In this document: one piece after another, positions 48,101-63,118 of the stretch
Position numbering within the stretch: the stretch's first letter is position 1
How the letters are laid out: each line of letters begins with the position of its first letter
Assembly: GCA_964019135.1 (NCBI GenBank)
Contig: OZ025253.1
Coordinates: 5,089,059-5,153,058 of the forward strand
Direction of reading: 5' to 3'
Source: Arenicola marina
Lineage: Eukaryota > Annelida > Polychaeta > Arenicolidae
Length of the DNA stretch: 64,000 nt
The notes under the pieces: generated by a model
What the model saw: the letters and a program-made list of their open reading frames with translations, nothing else
Databases searched by the model: none
Told to the model about the DNA's origin: nothing
Translations under genes and position numbers: made by a program

Positions 48101-51100
48101 AGCCAGCGGGAGGGCAATGAAATGCACACTGACCCTTATCAGCCAGAGAGAGGGCAATGAAATGCATACTGACCCTTATCAGCCAGCCGGAGGGCAGTGA
48201 AATGCATACTGACTCTTATCAGCCAGCGGGAGGGCAATAAAATGCACGCTGACCCTTATCAGCCAGCGGGAGGGCAATGACATGCACACTGACCCTTATC
48301 AGCCAGCGGAGGGCAATACAAGGCAGAGTGACCCTTATCAGCCAGCGGGAGGGCAATGAAATGCATACTGACCCTTATTAGCCAGCGGGAGGGCAATACA
48401 AGGCACACTGACCCTTATCAGTCAGCGGGAGGGCAATGAAATACACACTGACCCTTATCGGCTAGAGGGAGGGCAATGAAATGCATACTGACACTTATCA
48501 GCCAGCGGAAGGGCAACGACAAGCATACTGACCCTTATCAGCCAGCGGGAGAGCAATACAAGGCACACTGACCCTTATAAGCCAGCGGGGGGGCAAAGAA
48601 ATACACACTGACCCTTATCAGCCAGCGGGAGGGCAATGAAATGCACACTGACCCTTATGAGCCAGCAGGACGGCAATGAAATGCACACTGACCCTTATCA
48701 CCCACCCGGAGGGCAATACAAGGCACACTGACCCTTATCAGCCAGGGGGAGGGCAATGAAATGCACACTGACCCGCATCAGCCAGAGGGAGGGCAAAGAA
48801 ATGCATACTGACCCTTATCAGCCAGCGGAAGGGCAATGAAAAGCATACTGACTCTTATGAGCCAGCGGGAGGGAAATGAAATGCATACTGACCCCTATCA
48901 GCCAGCGGTAGGGCAATGAAATGCATACTGACCCTTATCAGCCAGCGAGAGGGCAATGAAATGCATACTGACGCTTATGAGCCAGCGGGAGGGCAACGAA
49001 ATGCATACTGACCCTTATCAGCCAGCGGGAGTGCAATGGAATGCAAACTGACCTTTATCAGCCAGCGGGAGGGCAATGAAATGCATGCTGACGCTTATCA
49101 GCCAGCGGGAGGGCACTGAAATGCATACCGAACCTTATCAGCCAGCGAAAGGGCAATGAAAAGCATACTGACCGTTATCAGCCATCAGGAGGGCAATGAA
49201 ATGCATACTGACCCTTATCAGCCAGCGGGAGGGCAATGAAATGCATACTGACCCTTATCAGCCAGCGGGAGGGCAATGAAATGCACACTGACCCTTATCA
49301 GCCAGAGGGAGGGCAATGACATGCACACTGACCCTTATCAGCCAGCGGGAGGGCAATACAAGGCACACTGACCCTTATCAACCAGCGGGAGGTCAATACA
49401 AGGCACACTGACCCTTATTAGCCAGCGGGAGGGCAATGAAATGCACACTGACCCTTATCAGCCAGCGGGAGGGCAATACAAGGCTCACTGACCCTTATAA
49501 GCCAGCGGGAGGGCAATGAAATGCACACTGACCCTTATCAGCCAGCGGGAGGGCAATACAAGACACACTGACCCTTATCAGCCAGCGGGAGGGCAATGAA
49601 ATGCACACTGACCCTTATCAGCCAGCGGGAGGGCAATGAAATGCATACTGACCCTTATCAGCCAGTGGGACGGCAATGAAATGCACACTGACCCTTATCA
49701 GCCAGCGGGAGGGCAATACAAGGCACACTGACCCTTATTAGCCAGCGTGAGGGCAATGAAATGCACACCGACCCGTATCGGCCAGAGGGAGGGCAATGAA
49801 ATGCACACTGACCCTTATCAGCCAGCGGGAGGGCAATGAAATGCACACTGACCCTTATCAGCCAGCGGGAGGGCAATAAAAGGCACACTGACCCTTATCA
49901 GCCAGCGGGAGGGCAATGAAAAGCATACTGACCCTTATCAGCCAGCGGGACGGCAATGAAATGCACACTGAACCTTACCAGCCAGCGGGAGGGCAATACA
50001 AGGCACACTGACTCTTATTAGCCAGCGTGAGGGCAATGAAATGCACACTGACCCGTATCAGCCAGAGAGAGGGCAATGAAATGCATACTGGCCCTTATCA
50101 GCCAGCGGAAGGGCAATGAGAAGCATACTGACCCTTATCAGCCAGCGGGAGGGCAATGAAATGCATACTGACGCTTATGAGCCAGCGGGAGGGCAATGAA
50201 ATGCACACTGACCCTTATCAGCGAGCGGGAGGGCAATGAAATGCATACTGACCCTTATCAGTGAGCGGGACGGCAATGAAATGCACACTGACCCTTATCA
50301 GCCAGCGGGAGGGCAATACAAGGCACACTGACCCTTATTAGCCAGCGTGAGGGCAATGAAATGCACACTGACCCGTATCAGCCAGAGAGAGGGCAATGAA
50401 ATGCATACTGACCCTTATCAGCCAGCGGAAGGGCAATGAAAAGCATACTGACCCTTATCAGCCAACGGGAGGGCAATGAAATGCATACTGACGCTTATCA
50501 GCCAGCGGGAGGGCAATGAAATGCACACTGACCCTTATCAGCGAGCGGGAGGGCAATGAAATGCATACTGACGCTTATCAGCCAGCGGGAGGGCAATGAA
50601 ATGCATACTGACACTTATGAGCCAGCGGGAGGGCAATGAAATGCATACTGACCCTTATCAGCCAGAGGGAGGGCAATGAAATGCACACTGCCCCCTATCA
50701 GCCAGCGGGAGGGCAATACAAGGCACACTGACCCTTATTAGCCAGCGGGAGGGCAATGAAATGCACACTGACCCTTACCAGCCAGAGGGAGGGCAATGAA
50801 ATGCATACTGACCCTTATCAACCAGCGGAAGGGCAATGAAAAGCATACTGACCCTTATCAGCCAGCCGGAGGGCAGTGAAACGCATACTGACCCTTATCA
50901 TCCAGTGGGAGGGCAATGAAATGCACACTGACCCTTATCAGCCAGCGCGAGGGCAATGACATGCACACTGACCCTTATCAGCCAGCGGGAGAGCAATACA
51001 AGGCACAGTGACCCTTATGAGCCAGCGGGAGGGCAATGAAATGCACACTGACCCTTATGAGCCAGCGGGACGGCAATGAAATGCACACTGACCCTTATCA

Positions 51101-54100
51101 GCCAGCGGGAGGGCAATACAAGGCCCACTGACCCTTATCAGCCAGCGGGAGGGCAATGAAATGCACACTGACCCGCATCAGCCAGAGGGAGGGCAATGAA
51201 ATGCATACTGACCCTTATCAGCCAGCGGAAATGCAAGGAAAAGCATACTGATCCTTATCAGCCAGCGGGAGGGCAATGAAATGCATACTGACGTTTATGA
51301 GCCGACGGGAGGGCAATGAAATGCATACTGACCCTTATCAGCCAGCGGTAGGGCAATGAAATGCATACTGACCCTTATCAGCCAGCGAGAGGGCAATGAA
51401 ATGCATACTGACGCTTATGAGCCAGCGGGAGGGCAATGAAATGCATACTGACCCTTATCAGCTAGCGGGAGTGCAATGGAATGCAAACTGACCTTTATCA
51501 GCCAGCGGGAGGGTAATGAAATGCATGCTGACGCTTATCAGCCAGCGGGAGGGCAATGAAATGCATACTGACCCTTATCAGCCAGCGGGAGTGCAATAGA
51601 ATGCATACTGACCTTTATCAGCCAGCGGGAGGGCAATGAAATGCATACTGACGCTTATCAGTCAGCGGGAGGGCAATGAAATGCATACTGACCCTTATCA
51701 GGTAGCGGGAGGGCAATGACATGCACATTGACCCTTATCAGCCAGCGGGAGGGCAATACAAGGCACACTGACACTTATTAGCCAGCGGGAGGGCAATGAA
51801 ATGCACACTGACCCTTATCAGCCAGCGGGAGGGCAATGACATGCACACTGACCCTTATCAGCCAGCGGGAGAGCAATACAAGGCACAGTGACCCTTATTA
51901 GTCAGCGGGAGGGCAATGAAATGCACACTGACGCTTATCAGCTAGCGGGAGGGCAATGAAATGCACACTGACCCTTATCAGCCAGCGGGAGGGCAATACA
52001 AGGCACATTGACCCTTATCAGCCAGCGGGAGGGCAATGAAATGCACACTGACCCTTATCAGCCAGCGGGAGGGCAATGAAATGCATACTGACCCTTATCA
52101 GCCGGCGGGAGGGCAATGAAATGCATACTGACGCTTATCAGCCAGCGGGAGGGCAATGAAATGCACACTGACCCTTATCAGCCAGCGGGAGGGCAATGAA
52201 ATGCATACTGACCCTTATCAGCCAGCGAGAGGGCAATGAAATGTATAGTGACTCTTATGAGCCAGCGGGAGGGCAATGAAATGCATACTGACCCTTATCA
52301 GCCAGCGGGAGTGCAATGGAATGCAAACTGACCTTTATCAGCCAGCGGGAGGGCAATGAAATGCATACTGACGCTTATCAGCCAGCGGGAGGGCAATGAA
52401 ATGCATACCGACCCTTACCAGCCAGCGGAAGGGCAATGAAAAGCATACTGACCCTTATCAGCCAGCGGGAGGGCAATGAAATGCATCCTGACGCTTATCA
52501 GCCAGCGGGAGGGCAATGAAATGCACACTGACCCTTATCAGCCAGCGGGAGGGCAATGAAATGCATACTGACCCTTATCAGCCAGCGGGAGGGCAACGAA
52601 ATGCACACTGGCCCTTATCAGCCAGAGGGAGGGCAATGAAATGCATACTGACCCTTATCAGCCAGCGGAAGGGCAATGAAAAGCATAATGACCCTTATCA
52701 GCCAGCGGGAGGGCAATAAAAGGCACACTGACCCTTATCAGCCAGCGGGAGGGCAATGAAATGCACACTGACCCTTATCAGCCAGCTGGAGGGCAATGAA
52801 ATGCACACTGAGCCTTATCAGCCAGCGGAAATGCGAGGAAAAGCATACTGATCCTTATCAGCCAGCGGGAGGGCAATGAAATGCATACTGACGCTTATGA
52901 GCCGACGGGAGGGCAATGAAATGCATACTGACCCTTATCAGCCAGCGGTAGGGCAATGAAATGCATACTGACCCTTATCAGCCAGCGAGAGGGCAATGAA
53001 ATGCATACTGACGCTTATGAGCCAGCGGGAGGGCAATGAAATGCATACTGACCCTTATCAGCTAGCGGGAGTGCAATGGAATACAAACTGACTCTTATCA
53101 GCCAGCGGGAGGGTAATGAAATGCATGCTGACGCTTATCAGCCAGCGGGAGGGCAATGAAATGCATACTGAACCTTATCAGCCAGCGAAAGGGCAATGAA
53201 AAGCATACTGACGCTTATGAGCCAGCGGGAGGGCAATGAAATGCATACTGACCCTTATCAGCCAGCGGGAGTGCAATAGAATGCATACTGACCTTTATCA
53301 GCCAGCGGGAGGGCAATGAAATGCATACTGACGCTTATCAGTCAGCGGGAGGGCAATGAAATGCATACTGACCCTTATCAGGTAGCGGGAGGGCAATGAC
53401 ATGCACATTGACCCTTATCAGCCAGCGGGAGGGCAATACAAGGCACACTGACACTTATTAGCCAGCGGGAGGGCAATGAAATGCACACTGACCCTTATCA
53501 GCCAGCGGGAGGGCAATGACATGCACACTGACCCTTATCAGCCAGCGGGAGAGCAATACAAGGCACAGTGACCCTTATTAGTCAGCGGGAGGGCAATGAA
53601 ATGCACACTGACCCTTATCAGCTAGCGGGAGGGCAATGAAATGCACACTGACCCTTATCAGCCAGCGGGAGGGCAATACAAGGCACATTGACCCTTATCA
53701 GCCAGCGGGAGGGCAATGAAATGCACACTGACCCTTATCAGCCAGCGGGAGGGCAATGAAATGCATACTGACCCTTATCAGCCGGCGGGAGGGCAATGAA
53801 ATGCATACTGACGCTTATCAGCCAGCGGGAGGGCAATGAAATGCACACTGACCCTTATCAGCCAGCGGGAGGGCAATGAAAAGCATACTGACCGTTATCA
53901 GCCAGCGGGAGGGCAATGAAATGCATACTGACGCTTATCAGCCAGAGGGAGGGCAATGAAATGCACACTGACCCTTATCAGCCAGCGGGAGGGCAATGAA
54001 ATGCACACTGACCCTTATCAGCCAGCGGGAGGGCAATGACATGCACACTGACCCTTATCAGCCAGCTGGAGAGCAATACAAGGCACAGTGACCCTTATTA

Positions 54101-57100
54101 GTCAGCAGGAGGGCAATGAAATGCATACTGACGCTTATCAGCCAGAGGGAGGGCAATGATATGCACACTGACCCTTATCAGCCAGCGGGAGGGCAATGAA
54201 ATGCATACTGACCCTTATCAGCCAGCGGGAGAGCAATACAAGGCACAGTGACACTTATTAGTCAGCGGGAGGGCAATGAAATGCACACTGACCCTTATCA
54301 GCCAGCGGGAGGGCAATGAAATGCATACTGACCCTTATCAGCCAGCGGGAGTGCAATGAAATTCATACTGACGCTTATGAGCCAGCGGGAGGGCAACGAA
54401 ATGCACACTGACCCTTATCAGCCAGCGGGAGTGCTATGGAATGCAAACTGACCCTTATCAGCCAGCGGGAGGGCAATGAAATGCATACTGACGCTTACCG
54501 GCCAGCGGGAGGGCAATGAAATACTTATCAGCCAGCGGGAGGGCAATGAAATTCATACTGACCCTTATCAGCCAGCGGAGGGGCAATGGAATGCATACTG
54601 ACGCTTATCAGCCAGCGGGAGGGCAATGAAATGCATACTGAACCTTATCAGCCAGCGAAAGGGCAATGAAAAGCATACTGACCGTTATCAGCCAGCGGGA
54701 GGGCAATGAAATGCATACTGACGCTTATCAGCCAGAGGGAGGGCAATGAAATGCACACTGACCCTTATCAGCCAGCGGGAGGGCAATGAAATGCACACTG
54801 ACCCTTATCAGCCAGCGGAAGGGCAATGACATGCACACTGACCCTTATCAGCCAGCTGGAGAGCAATACAAGGCACAGTGACCCTTATTAGTCAGCAGGA
54901 GGGCAATGAAATGCATACTGACTCTTATCAGCCAGAGGGAGGGCAATGAAATGCACACTGACCCTTATCAGCCAGCGGGAGGGCAATGAAATGCACACTG
55001 ACCCTTATCAGCCAGCGGAAGGGCAATACAAGGCACACTGACCGTTATCAGCCAGCGGGAGGGCAATGACATGCATACTGACCCTTATCAGCCAGCGGGA
55101 GAGCAATACAAGGCACAGTGACACTTATTAGTCAGCGGGAGGGCAATGAAATGCACACTGACCCTTATCAGCCAGCGGGAGGGCAATGAAATGCACACTG
55201 ACCGTTATCAGCCGGCGGGAGGACAATACAAGGCACACTGACCCTTATGAGCCAGCGGGAGGGCAATGAAATGCATACTGACCATTATCAGCCAGCGGGA
55301 GGGCAATGAAATTCATACTGACGCTTATGAGCCAGCGGGAGGGCCACGAAATGCACACTGACCCTTATCAGCCAGCGGGAGTGCTATGGAATGCAAACTG
55401 ACCCTTATCAGCCAGCGGGAGGGCAATGAAATGCATACTGACGCTTATCGGCCAGCGGGAGGGCAATGAAATACTTATCAGCCGGCGGGAGGGCAATGAA
55501 TTGCATACTGACCCTTATCAGCCAGCGGAGGGGCAATGGAATGCATACTGACGCTTATCAGCCAGCGGGAGGGCAATGAAATGCATACTGAACCTTATCA
55601 GCCAGCGAAAGGGCAATGAAAAGCATACTGACCGTTATCAGCCAGCGGGAGGGCAATGAAATGCATACTGACGCTTATCAGCCAGAGGGAGGGCAATGAA
55701 ATGCACACTGACCCTTATCAGCCAGCGGGAGGGCAATGAAATGCACACTGACCCTTATCAGCCAGCGGGAGGGCAATGACATGCACACTGACGCTTATCA
55801 GCCAGCTGGAGAGCAATACAAGGCACAGTGACCCTTATTAGTGAGCAGGAGGGCAATGAAATGCATACTGACGCTTATCAGCCAGAGGGAGGGCAATGAT
55901 ATGCACACTGACCCTTATCAGCCAGCGGGAGGGCAATGAAATGCATACTGACCCTTATCAGCCAGCGGGAGAGCAATACAAGGCACAGTGACACTTATTA
56001 GTCAGCGGGAGGGCAATGAAATGCACACTGACCCTTATCAGCCAGCGGGAGGGCAATGAAATGCATACTGACCCTTATCAGCCAGCGGGAGTGCAATGAA
56101 ATTCATACTGACGCTTATGAGCCAGCGGGAGGGCAACGAAATGCACACTGACCCTTATCAGCCAGCGGGAGTGCTATGGAATGCAAACTGACCCTTATCA
56201 GCCAGCGGGAGGGCAATGAAATGCATACTGACGCTTACCGGCCAGCGGGAGGGCAATGAAATACTTATCAGCCAGCGGGAGGGCAATGAAATTCATACTG
56301 ACCCTTATCAGCCAGCGGAGGGGCAATGGAATGCATACTGACGCTTATCAGCCAGCGGGAGCGCAATGAAATGCATACTGAACCTTATCAGCCAGCGAAA
56401 GGGCAATGAAAAGCATACTGACCGTTATCAGCCAGCGGGAGGGCAATGAAATGCATACTGACGCGTATCAGCCAGAGGGAGGGCAATGAAATGCACACTG
56501 ACCCTTATCAGCCAGCGGCAGGGCAATGAAATGCACACTGACCCTTATCAGCCAGCGGAAGGGCAATGACATGCACACTGACCCTTATCAGCCAGCTAGA
56601 GAGCAATACAAGGCACAGTGACCCTTATTAGTCAGCAGGAGGGCAATGAAATGCATACTGACGCTTATCAGCCAGAGGGAGGGCAATGAAATGCACACTG
56701 ACCCTTATCAGCCAGCGGGAGGGCAATGAAATGCACACTGACCCTTATCAGCCAGCGGGAGGGCAATACAAGGCACACTGACCGTTATCAGCCAGCGGGA
56801 GGGCAATGACATGCATACTGACCCTTATCAGCCAGCGGGAGAGCAATACAAGGCACAGTGACACTTATTAGTCAGCGGGAGGGCAATGAAATGCACACTG
56901 ACCCTTATCAGCCAGCGGGAGGGCAATGAAATGCACACTGACCGTTATCAGCCGGCGGGAGGGCAATACAAGGCACACTGACCCTTATGAGCCAGCGGGA
57001 GGGCAATGAAATGCATACTGACCCTTATCAGCCAGCGGGAGGGCAATGAAATGCACACTGACCCTTATCCGCCAGAGGGAGGGCAATGAAATGCATACTG

Positions 57101-58936
57101 ACCCTTATCAGCCAGCGGAAGGGCAATGAAAAGCATACTGACCCTTATCAGCCAGCGGAAGGGCAATACAAGGCACACTGACCCTTATCAGCCAGCGGGA
57201 GGGCAATGAAATGCACACTGACCCTTATCAGCCAGCGGGAGGGCAATGAAATGCATACTGACCCTTATCAGCCAGCGGGAGGGCAATGAAATGCATACTG
57301 ACGCTTATCAGCCAGCGGGAGGGCAATGAAATGCACACTGACCCTTATCAGCCAGCGGGAGGGCAATAAAAGGCACACTGACCCTTATCAGCCAGCGGGA
57401 GGGCAATGAAATGCACACTGACCCTTATCAGCCAGCTGGAATGCAATGAAATGCACACTGACCCTTATCAGCCAGCGGGAGGGCAATGAAATGCATACTG
57501 ACCCTTATCAGCCAGCGGGAGGGCAATGGAATGCATACTGACGCTTATCAGCCAGCGGGAGGGCAAAGAAATGCACACTGACCCTTATCAGCCAGCGGGA
57601 GGGCAATGAAATGCATACTGACCCTTATCAGCCAGCGGGAGTGCAATGAAATTCATACTGACGCTTGTGAGCCAGCGGGAGGGCAATGAAATGCACACTG
57701 ACCCTTATCAGCCAGCGGGAGTGCTATGGAATGCAAACTGACCCTTATCAGCCAGCGGGAGGGCAATGAAATGCATACTGACGCTTATCAGCCAGCGGGA
57801 GGGCAATGAAATACTTATCAGCCAGCGGGAGGGCAATGAAATTCATACTGACCCTTATCAGCCAGCGGAGGGGCAATGGAATGCATACTGACGCTTATCA
57901 GCCAGCGGGAGGGCAATGAAATGCATACTGAACCTTATCAGTCAGCGAAAGGGCAATGAAAAGCATACTGACCGTTATCAGCCAGCGGGAGGGCAATGAA
58001 ATGCATACTGACGCTTATCAGCCAGAGGGAGGGCAATGAAATGCACACTGACCCTTATCAGCCAGCGGGAGGACAATGAAATGCACACTGACCCTTATCA
58101 GCCAGCGGGAGGGCAATGAAATGCACACTGACGCTTATAAGCCAGCGAGAGGGCAATGGAATGCACACTGACCCTTATCAGCCAGCGGGAGGGCAATGAA
58201 ATGCACACTGACCTTTATCAGCCAGCGGGAGGGCAATGAAATGCATACTGACCCTTATCAGCCAGCGGGAGGGCAATGAAATGCATACTGACGCTTATCA
58301 GCCAGCGGGAGGGCAATGAAATGCATACTGACCCTTATCAGCCAGCGGAAGGGCAATGAAAAGCATACTGACCCTCATCAGCCAGCGGGAGGGCAATGAA
58401 ATGCATACTGACGCTTATCAGCCAGCGGGAAGGCAATGAAATGCACACTGACCCTTATCAGCCAGCGGGAGGGCAATGGAATGCATACTGACCCTTGTCA
58501 GCCAGCGGGAGGGCAATGAAATGCATACTGACCCTTATCAGCCAGCGGGAGGGCAATGAAATGCATACTGACCCTTATCAGCCAGCGGGAGGGCAATGAA
58601 ATGCACTCTGACCCTTATCAGCCAGCGGGAGGGCAATGAAATGCATACTGACCCTTATCAGCCAGCGGGAGGGCAATGAAATGCATACTGACCCTTATCA
58701 GCCAGCGGGAGGGCAATGAAATGCACACTTACCCTTATCAGCCAGCGGGAGGGCAATGAAATGCATACTGACCCTTATCAGCCAGCGGGAGGGCAATGAA
58801 ATGCATACTGACCCTTATCAGCCAGCGGGAGGGCAATGAAATACACACTGACCCTTATCAGCCAGCGGGAGGGCAATGAAATGCATACTGACCCTTATCA
58901 GCCAGCGGGAGGGCAATGGAATGCACTGTGACCCTT
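45175..58936. repeat. 40-bp minisatellite (A repeat), array 2, about 344 units
   Basis: Same 40-bp family and same edges as array 1, but 3.36 kb longer. Internal block duplications are visible by eye: about 2.0 kb (a short 39-bp unit with 'cagcggagggcaatacaagg' at 46,301 and 48,300, once only in array 1 at 8,891), 1,680 bp (51,661 and 53,341) and 1,740 bp (54,121 and 55,861). A rare unit fusion 'gaaatacttatcagcc' occurs at about 54,518, 55,468, 56,258 and 57,808 and is not seen in array 1. Units at the right edge are the most uniform. Confidence 0.98.
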
Positions 58937-61900
58937 AAAGTCAAGCTTAGATCATTTTTACTTACACTGATTACCTTATCAATGCTTAAATATTATGTAG
59001 CAAAAATTTAATATGACATTACTTAGTTATGTCTAACAAGGTTATGTCCAGATACAATTTGACCAGGACAAACAGAAAGTCCATTTAAGGTCTATAGTCT
59101 TAAGTTTAAGACACTGGTCTATATCCATGGATTTTATGTAAACACTCATCACAACTGGTGATAACTGTCAAGCAGTCAATGACAGAGTTAAATAGTACGC
59201 GCCTGATCAGCAGGGTTTGGGGCGGTAGTTCACAGCTGAACAGCTGAATATTAATGAGTATTGATGAGCACACTGTGTGTAATGTGTAATAAACCTGGAT
59301 GAAACTAAAATGTTTTTGTAATATAATTGATTTTGCTGGAGCTGACGAACTTAACAGAGACAACATTACAGTGGCAACTGATAGGTAGGGACCATATGTC
59401 CACGTATGGCATGACGACCCAATCGCCCCACAGCGACGTCGATGAATAACGTTCATTTGACGTCGTCGCAGCGTCGCATTCCAAGTCGTGGATGTGTTGC
59501 AAAATCGAAAAAATTCCGTTACGACGTCGCGCACGACCTTAATTCGACCGTCATGACAACGTCGGCGTGCCCGCTGGGAATGAACCAAATATCGAATTGT
59601 CAGTGTGAGCCTGATTTTGGCACTATTAACTTAGAAATCTACAAAAACACCATTCTACATATATTGGTGTATTGGTCACCGTATCTGGCCTCTCACCATA
59701 TGCTGCAGGTACTGATCACGTGACGCCGGATCGCGGAGATGTCGTGGTGCTACAGATACTCCAGGTTCTTGGTGTCTCCTCCCAAGGGTTACTGCACGAG
59801 TGATTAGACAGTCCTGCGTGCGGGCCAGGCCGCCAACCATTATAGAACATCTACAGATACTAAAAACATGAATTACCGTAGTTGCTCGAATAAGCGCCCC
59901 TGTTCGAATAAGCCCCGGGGGTGAATAACTTCTAGAGAGCTAACATGCTTACTACTTCTTTACGTTCTTTGAAATACGAGGTATTATACAGTTACGACTA
60001 TATTATGTAATATAAGATTATACCAATAACTAAAACTACTGATAGCCCCCTTGGGCTGGCCTTCTAACAGCCACGAATTCTAATGAAGGAGACGATGCCC
60101 ATTTCAGAACTGAATAGTCGTGACGGGCAATAGATATAAGTCTATTGTAGCGCCACAATATATGAAATTGTAATTAATTTCTAAATGCATTTTAGTCTAT
60201 GCATGATTCAATATACAAATGGAAGTGTTTGCAATAATAAGTTTATTATTGATTGAGCATATGAGATTAATACCTTGGGTTTTACAAATCGAAACATTTT
60301 GAGTACCAAAGATGGCTTTTTGGGGGATTGGGATATTATTGTCGGCACACAAAATACGACAATTTTAGTAAAATTTAGACCATATGTGGGGATATATTAA
60401 TCTCAATAGTGGCATACGCTAGTACATCGTGATTTATTACCTAACTGCTTTGACCTCCACAAAGCGCATATGATTAATAATTGATAACCATTCTTGTGAG
60501 TGGTATCTGATGTTATTATTTCGTTGTTGAATGCACTAAATTCGGTCATTCTCATAGTTTTGGCGTAATGTGCTTGTGGAGCATGTCCCGGCCGTTCTCT
60601 GACACAAACAAGTTGCATAACATGGCACATTGTTCTTGGCATTTTCCGCGACTTTTTTCCACACTAAAAGACACCGCTAGTGGGTTGGAAATGTGCGACG
60701 GTCGTGTTGCCAAGGCTGAGCGTTTAATGTGCCGAACGAAGGCATTCTGAGTGGGCGGCAGAGCGAGAAGAATTCCAGACGTGTCACGAAGAAACCTCTG
60801 AGTACGGATACTTGTCAGTATTTGGTTGTCTCACCTCCAAGTGTCTTGACTATCAGTACCTGAGTACCAAGTTCCTCCGTGATGGCAGCCTGAGTGTTGA
60901 CTTCAGCCAATTTGACAACTGATACGCTATCAATGACTATAATGACAGTATTCATCTGCTTACCATCGTCGCTTGGTAATTCCCCCACCTTCGGTACAGA
61001 TCGTTCCATGAGTTCTTTGAGAAGAACTGACTTTGCCCCACGTCTGAGACTAGTCGTCGTGTCAAATACAGAAGGCGGTGTATCAATGCACCATGCTCAT
61101 CAAACTTTGTTAATGCTGACCACCTCCGCTGGCCAATATTTGAGATAAGCGATGCTAAATGCCAACCTCTGGCGGTATAGCTACCAATGTGGCTTTTCGC
61201 GCCGAGCGTATGCGGTACGACTGCGCGTCGAAGGTCTTCAGTTTGACACTGGTTAACTTCGTGTCTACTTTGTCTAAGCACTGCTTCAAGGCTTTCTCTC
61301 CGATCTCATTCACGGGTGTTGCTCCCAGAAATAAACCGGCCGGATATTACTTTTGCTACTTTGACGAACGTGTTTATGGTGATATCGTGGAATAAAAACT
61401 CCCATAAAAACAGATCGTTGTTTGTTTATCTTCCCTAAACCAAGTTAACTTTGAACAAGACAAAATCGTGGAAGCAGCACTTAAAGTCGCCACGCTCAAG
61501 CAACTTGTCTGCCCTCCGCCATGATTCCGTCTATTGCCGGTATGTCCGAGAGAAATCTTGCTGCCTTCCCGTCGGGTGGCGTCAAACGGCACGTCTGGAT
61601 GTTTGTATGTTGTGCTCTTCGTTTCTTTTTTGCGGAAATCCATTTGCAGTGGAAGTGGCTGATGTGCAGCAGCAATGCCTTCGTCCATACATTCTTAAGG
61701 GGACTCATGTTGTACATGCCCGCCAGAGGCTGGGTGGTTATTTGGCATGCCACTTGAGGCATGACTCATGCAAGGTCTTCTCGTGCCAGTTTATGTTAGC
61801 AATGGAAAACTGAATGAAACGTTTGTGTCGTGTTTTGAAGTACACATACGCAGTGTCCTTTTCTCAAACCTGCTTAAGGACACCATCGTACACTGTTGTG

Positions 61901-62584
61901 AGGTCGCCATGGAAGGTATCGGTGTTGATACTTTGGCTTAGTCTGTTCATTACGGTCATATGGGTCATGCTGCCACTCGCGTTGTCTGTATCAAATGCTA
62001 TCCCAACCGACAGTGGGGTTTCACACCACACATGCTGTGATGGAGTTGGTGTGACACAATCAGTCCCTCGACACTGCAATGCTATATCTAACAGTTATTA
62101 TTGGCCAGAACATTGAAAAAGATGTCTTATTAATGACTAGAAAGGAAAGGAATTGTGGTGTTTTAGGCCATTTTGGTGCACATAAGCGCCTAGCGGGATT
62201 ATCACCAGAGTCGGAACTCTCGCCGTTTGGGTTTGATCTTAACAACTTGCGAACTCCCATCATGCGAAAGCCGCTCCTAATAGGCAAGAATTGCGGCGTG
62301 GTTTCTGGCATATTCTCGCTTTCACATGCCTGAATTTAATGTCCTATTTGTTACCCATGTTTCAGTGCTTCAAAGGTAAGGTGGAAGCCTGGAGGTTTCA
62401 CAGAACCATTTGGTGGCCACTGAACGCGGGAATGTTATCGATGTTTCTTGCGGCGCATGCGCTGTCGCTCGCCTGGTGATAGGATTTATTACACATCTTG
62501 AATTAATCACTGAACTGTCCGTCATGGAACAACTTGCATTTTAAGCCAGTACTGATGATCTTCCCTAACCCTTTTGAGCGTATA
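58937..62584. other. Intergenic flank behind array 2, no supported gene
   Basis: Copy 2 partner of 18,323-21,985, with the same CGTCG-rich patch and TCGAATAAGC motifs. The 221-codon plus frame of copy 1 is split in two here by a stop near 61,811, which argues against coding. A 16-bp stretch present near 21,775 is missing. Confidence 0.6.
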
Positions 62585-62680
62585 GGTTACATCCAAAAGG
62601 ATGCGAAGGCTCACATCTACAAGGATGTAAACGGTTGCACCCAGAAGGGTGTAAAGGCTTGCATCTAAAAGGTGGGAGGG
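62585..62680. repeat. Four 24-bp hairpin-forming repeats, copy 2
   Basis: The same four units as 21,986-22,081, with the same three stems. About 100 bp past the poly(A) signal of gene C. Confidence 0.7.
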
Positions 62681-62776
62681 GAATGATTTCCCACGTTCGT
62701 TCCGGACTATGCCTGAATTAGGTAAGCACGAAGCAGGGTTTGTCCCACAATAAGACAACTGCGTAGCAGAACAATT

Positions 62777-62786
62777 TTATTTATTT
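62777..62786 (-). terminator. Poly(A) signal of gene C (overlapping AATAAA)
   Basis: Same pair of overlapping AATAAA hexamers as at 22,178-22,187, at the same distance from the stop codon of the protease exon. Confidence 0.65.
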
Positions 62787-62926
62787 TTCGTTCATTTCTT
62801 TTCGAAAAATTTACATCGAAATCAATTCCATTTTTAACAATTATGGTAACCATGGTAATGACAAAAAGGGTTAACCGGATTATTCTGTGACTTGACAAAA
62901 CGGCGACATATCTGTGACGTCATCAC

Positions 62927-63097
62927 TCAGGTGCGCTCGCTAGCCGGAATCAAGCCGTCGATCCACGTGTGGTACCTGGTGACCCTGGCGTAGACTCCGG
63001 GTAAACCGGACGCGCATCCGTACCCCCAGGACACAGCGCCCACTAGGTGGAACTTGTCGTCCCGATCCTGGACCACCAGGGGTCCGCCGGAGTCTCC
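62927..63097 (-). CDS. Gene C last exon: trypsin domain C-terminus
   Basis: Second copy of the exon with G-D-S-G-G-P and the stop codon, acceptor gcgatccag, phase 0. The peptide is identical to that of 22,328-22,498. The other exons of this gene would lie right of the window. An intact acceptor, frame and poly(A) signal mean that nothing here marks it as a pseudogene. Confidence 0.95.
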   Translation of the reverse strand, partial: GDSGGPLVVQDRDDKFHLVGAVSWGYGCASGLPGVYARVTRYHTWIDGLIPASERT

Positions 63098-63118
63098 CTG
63101 GATCGCGAGAAACAGATA

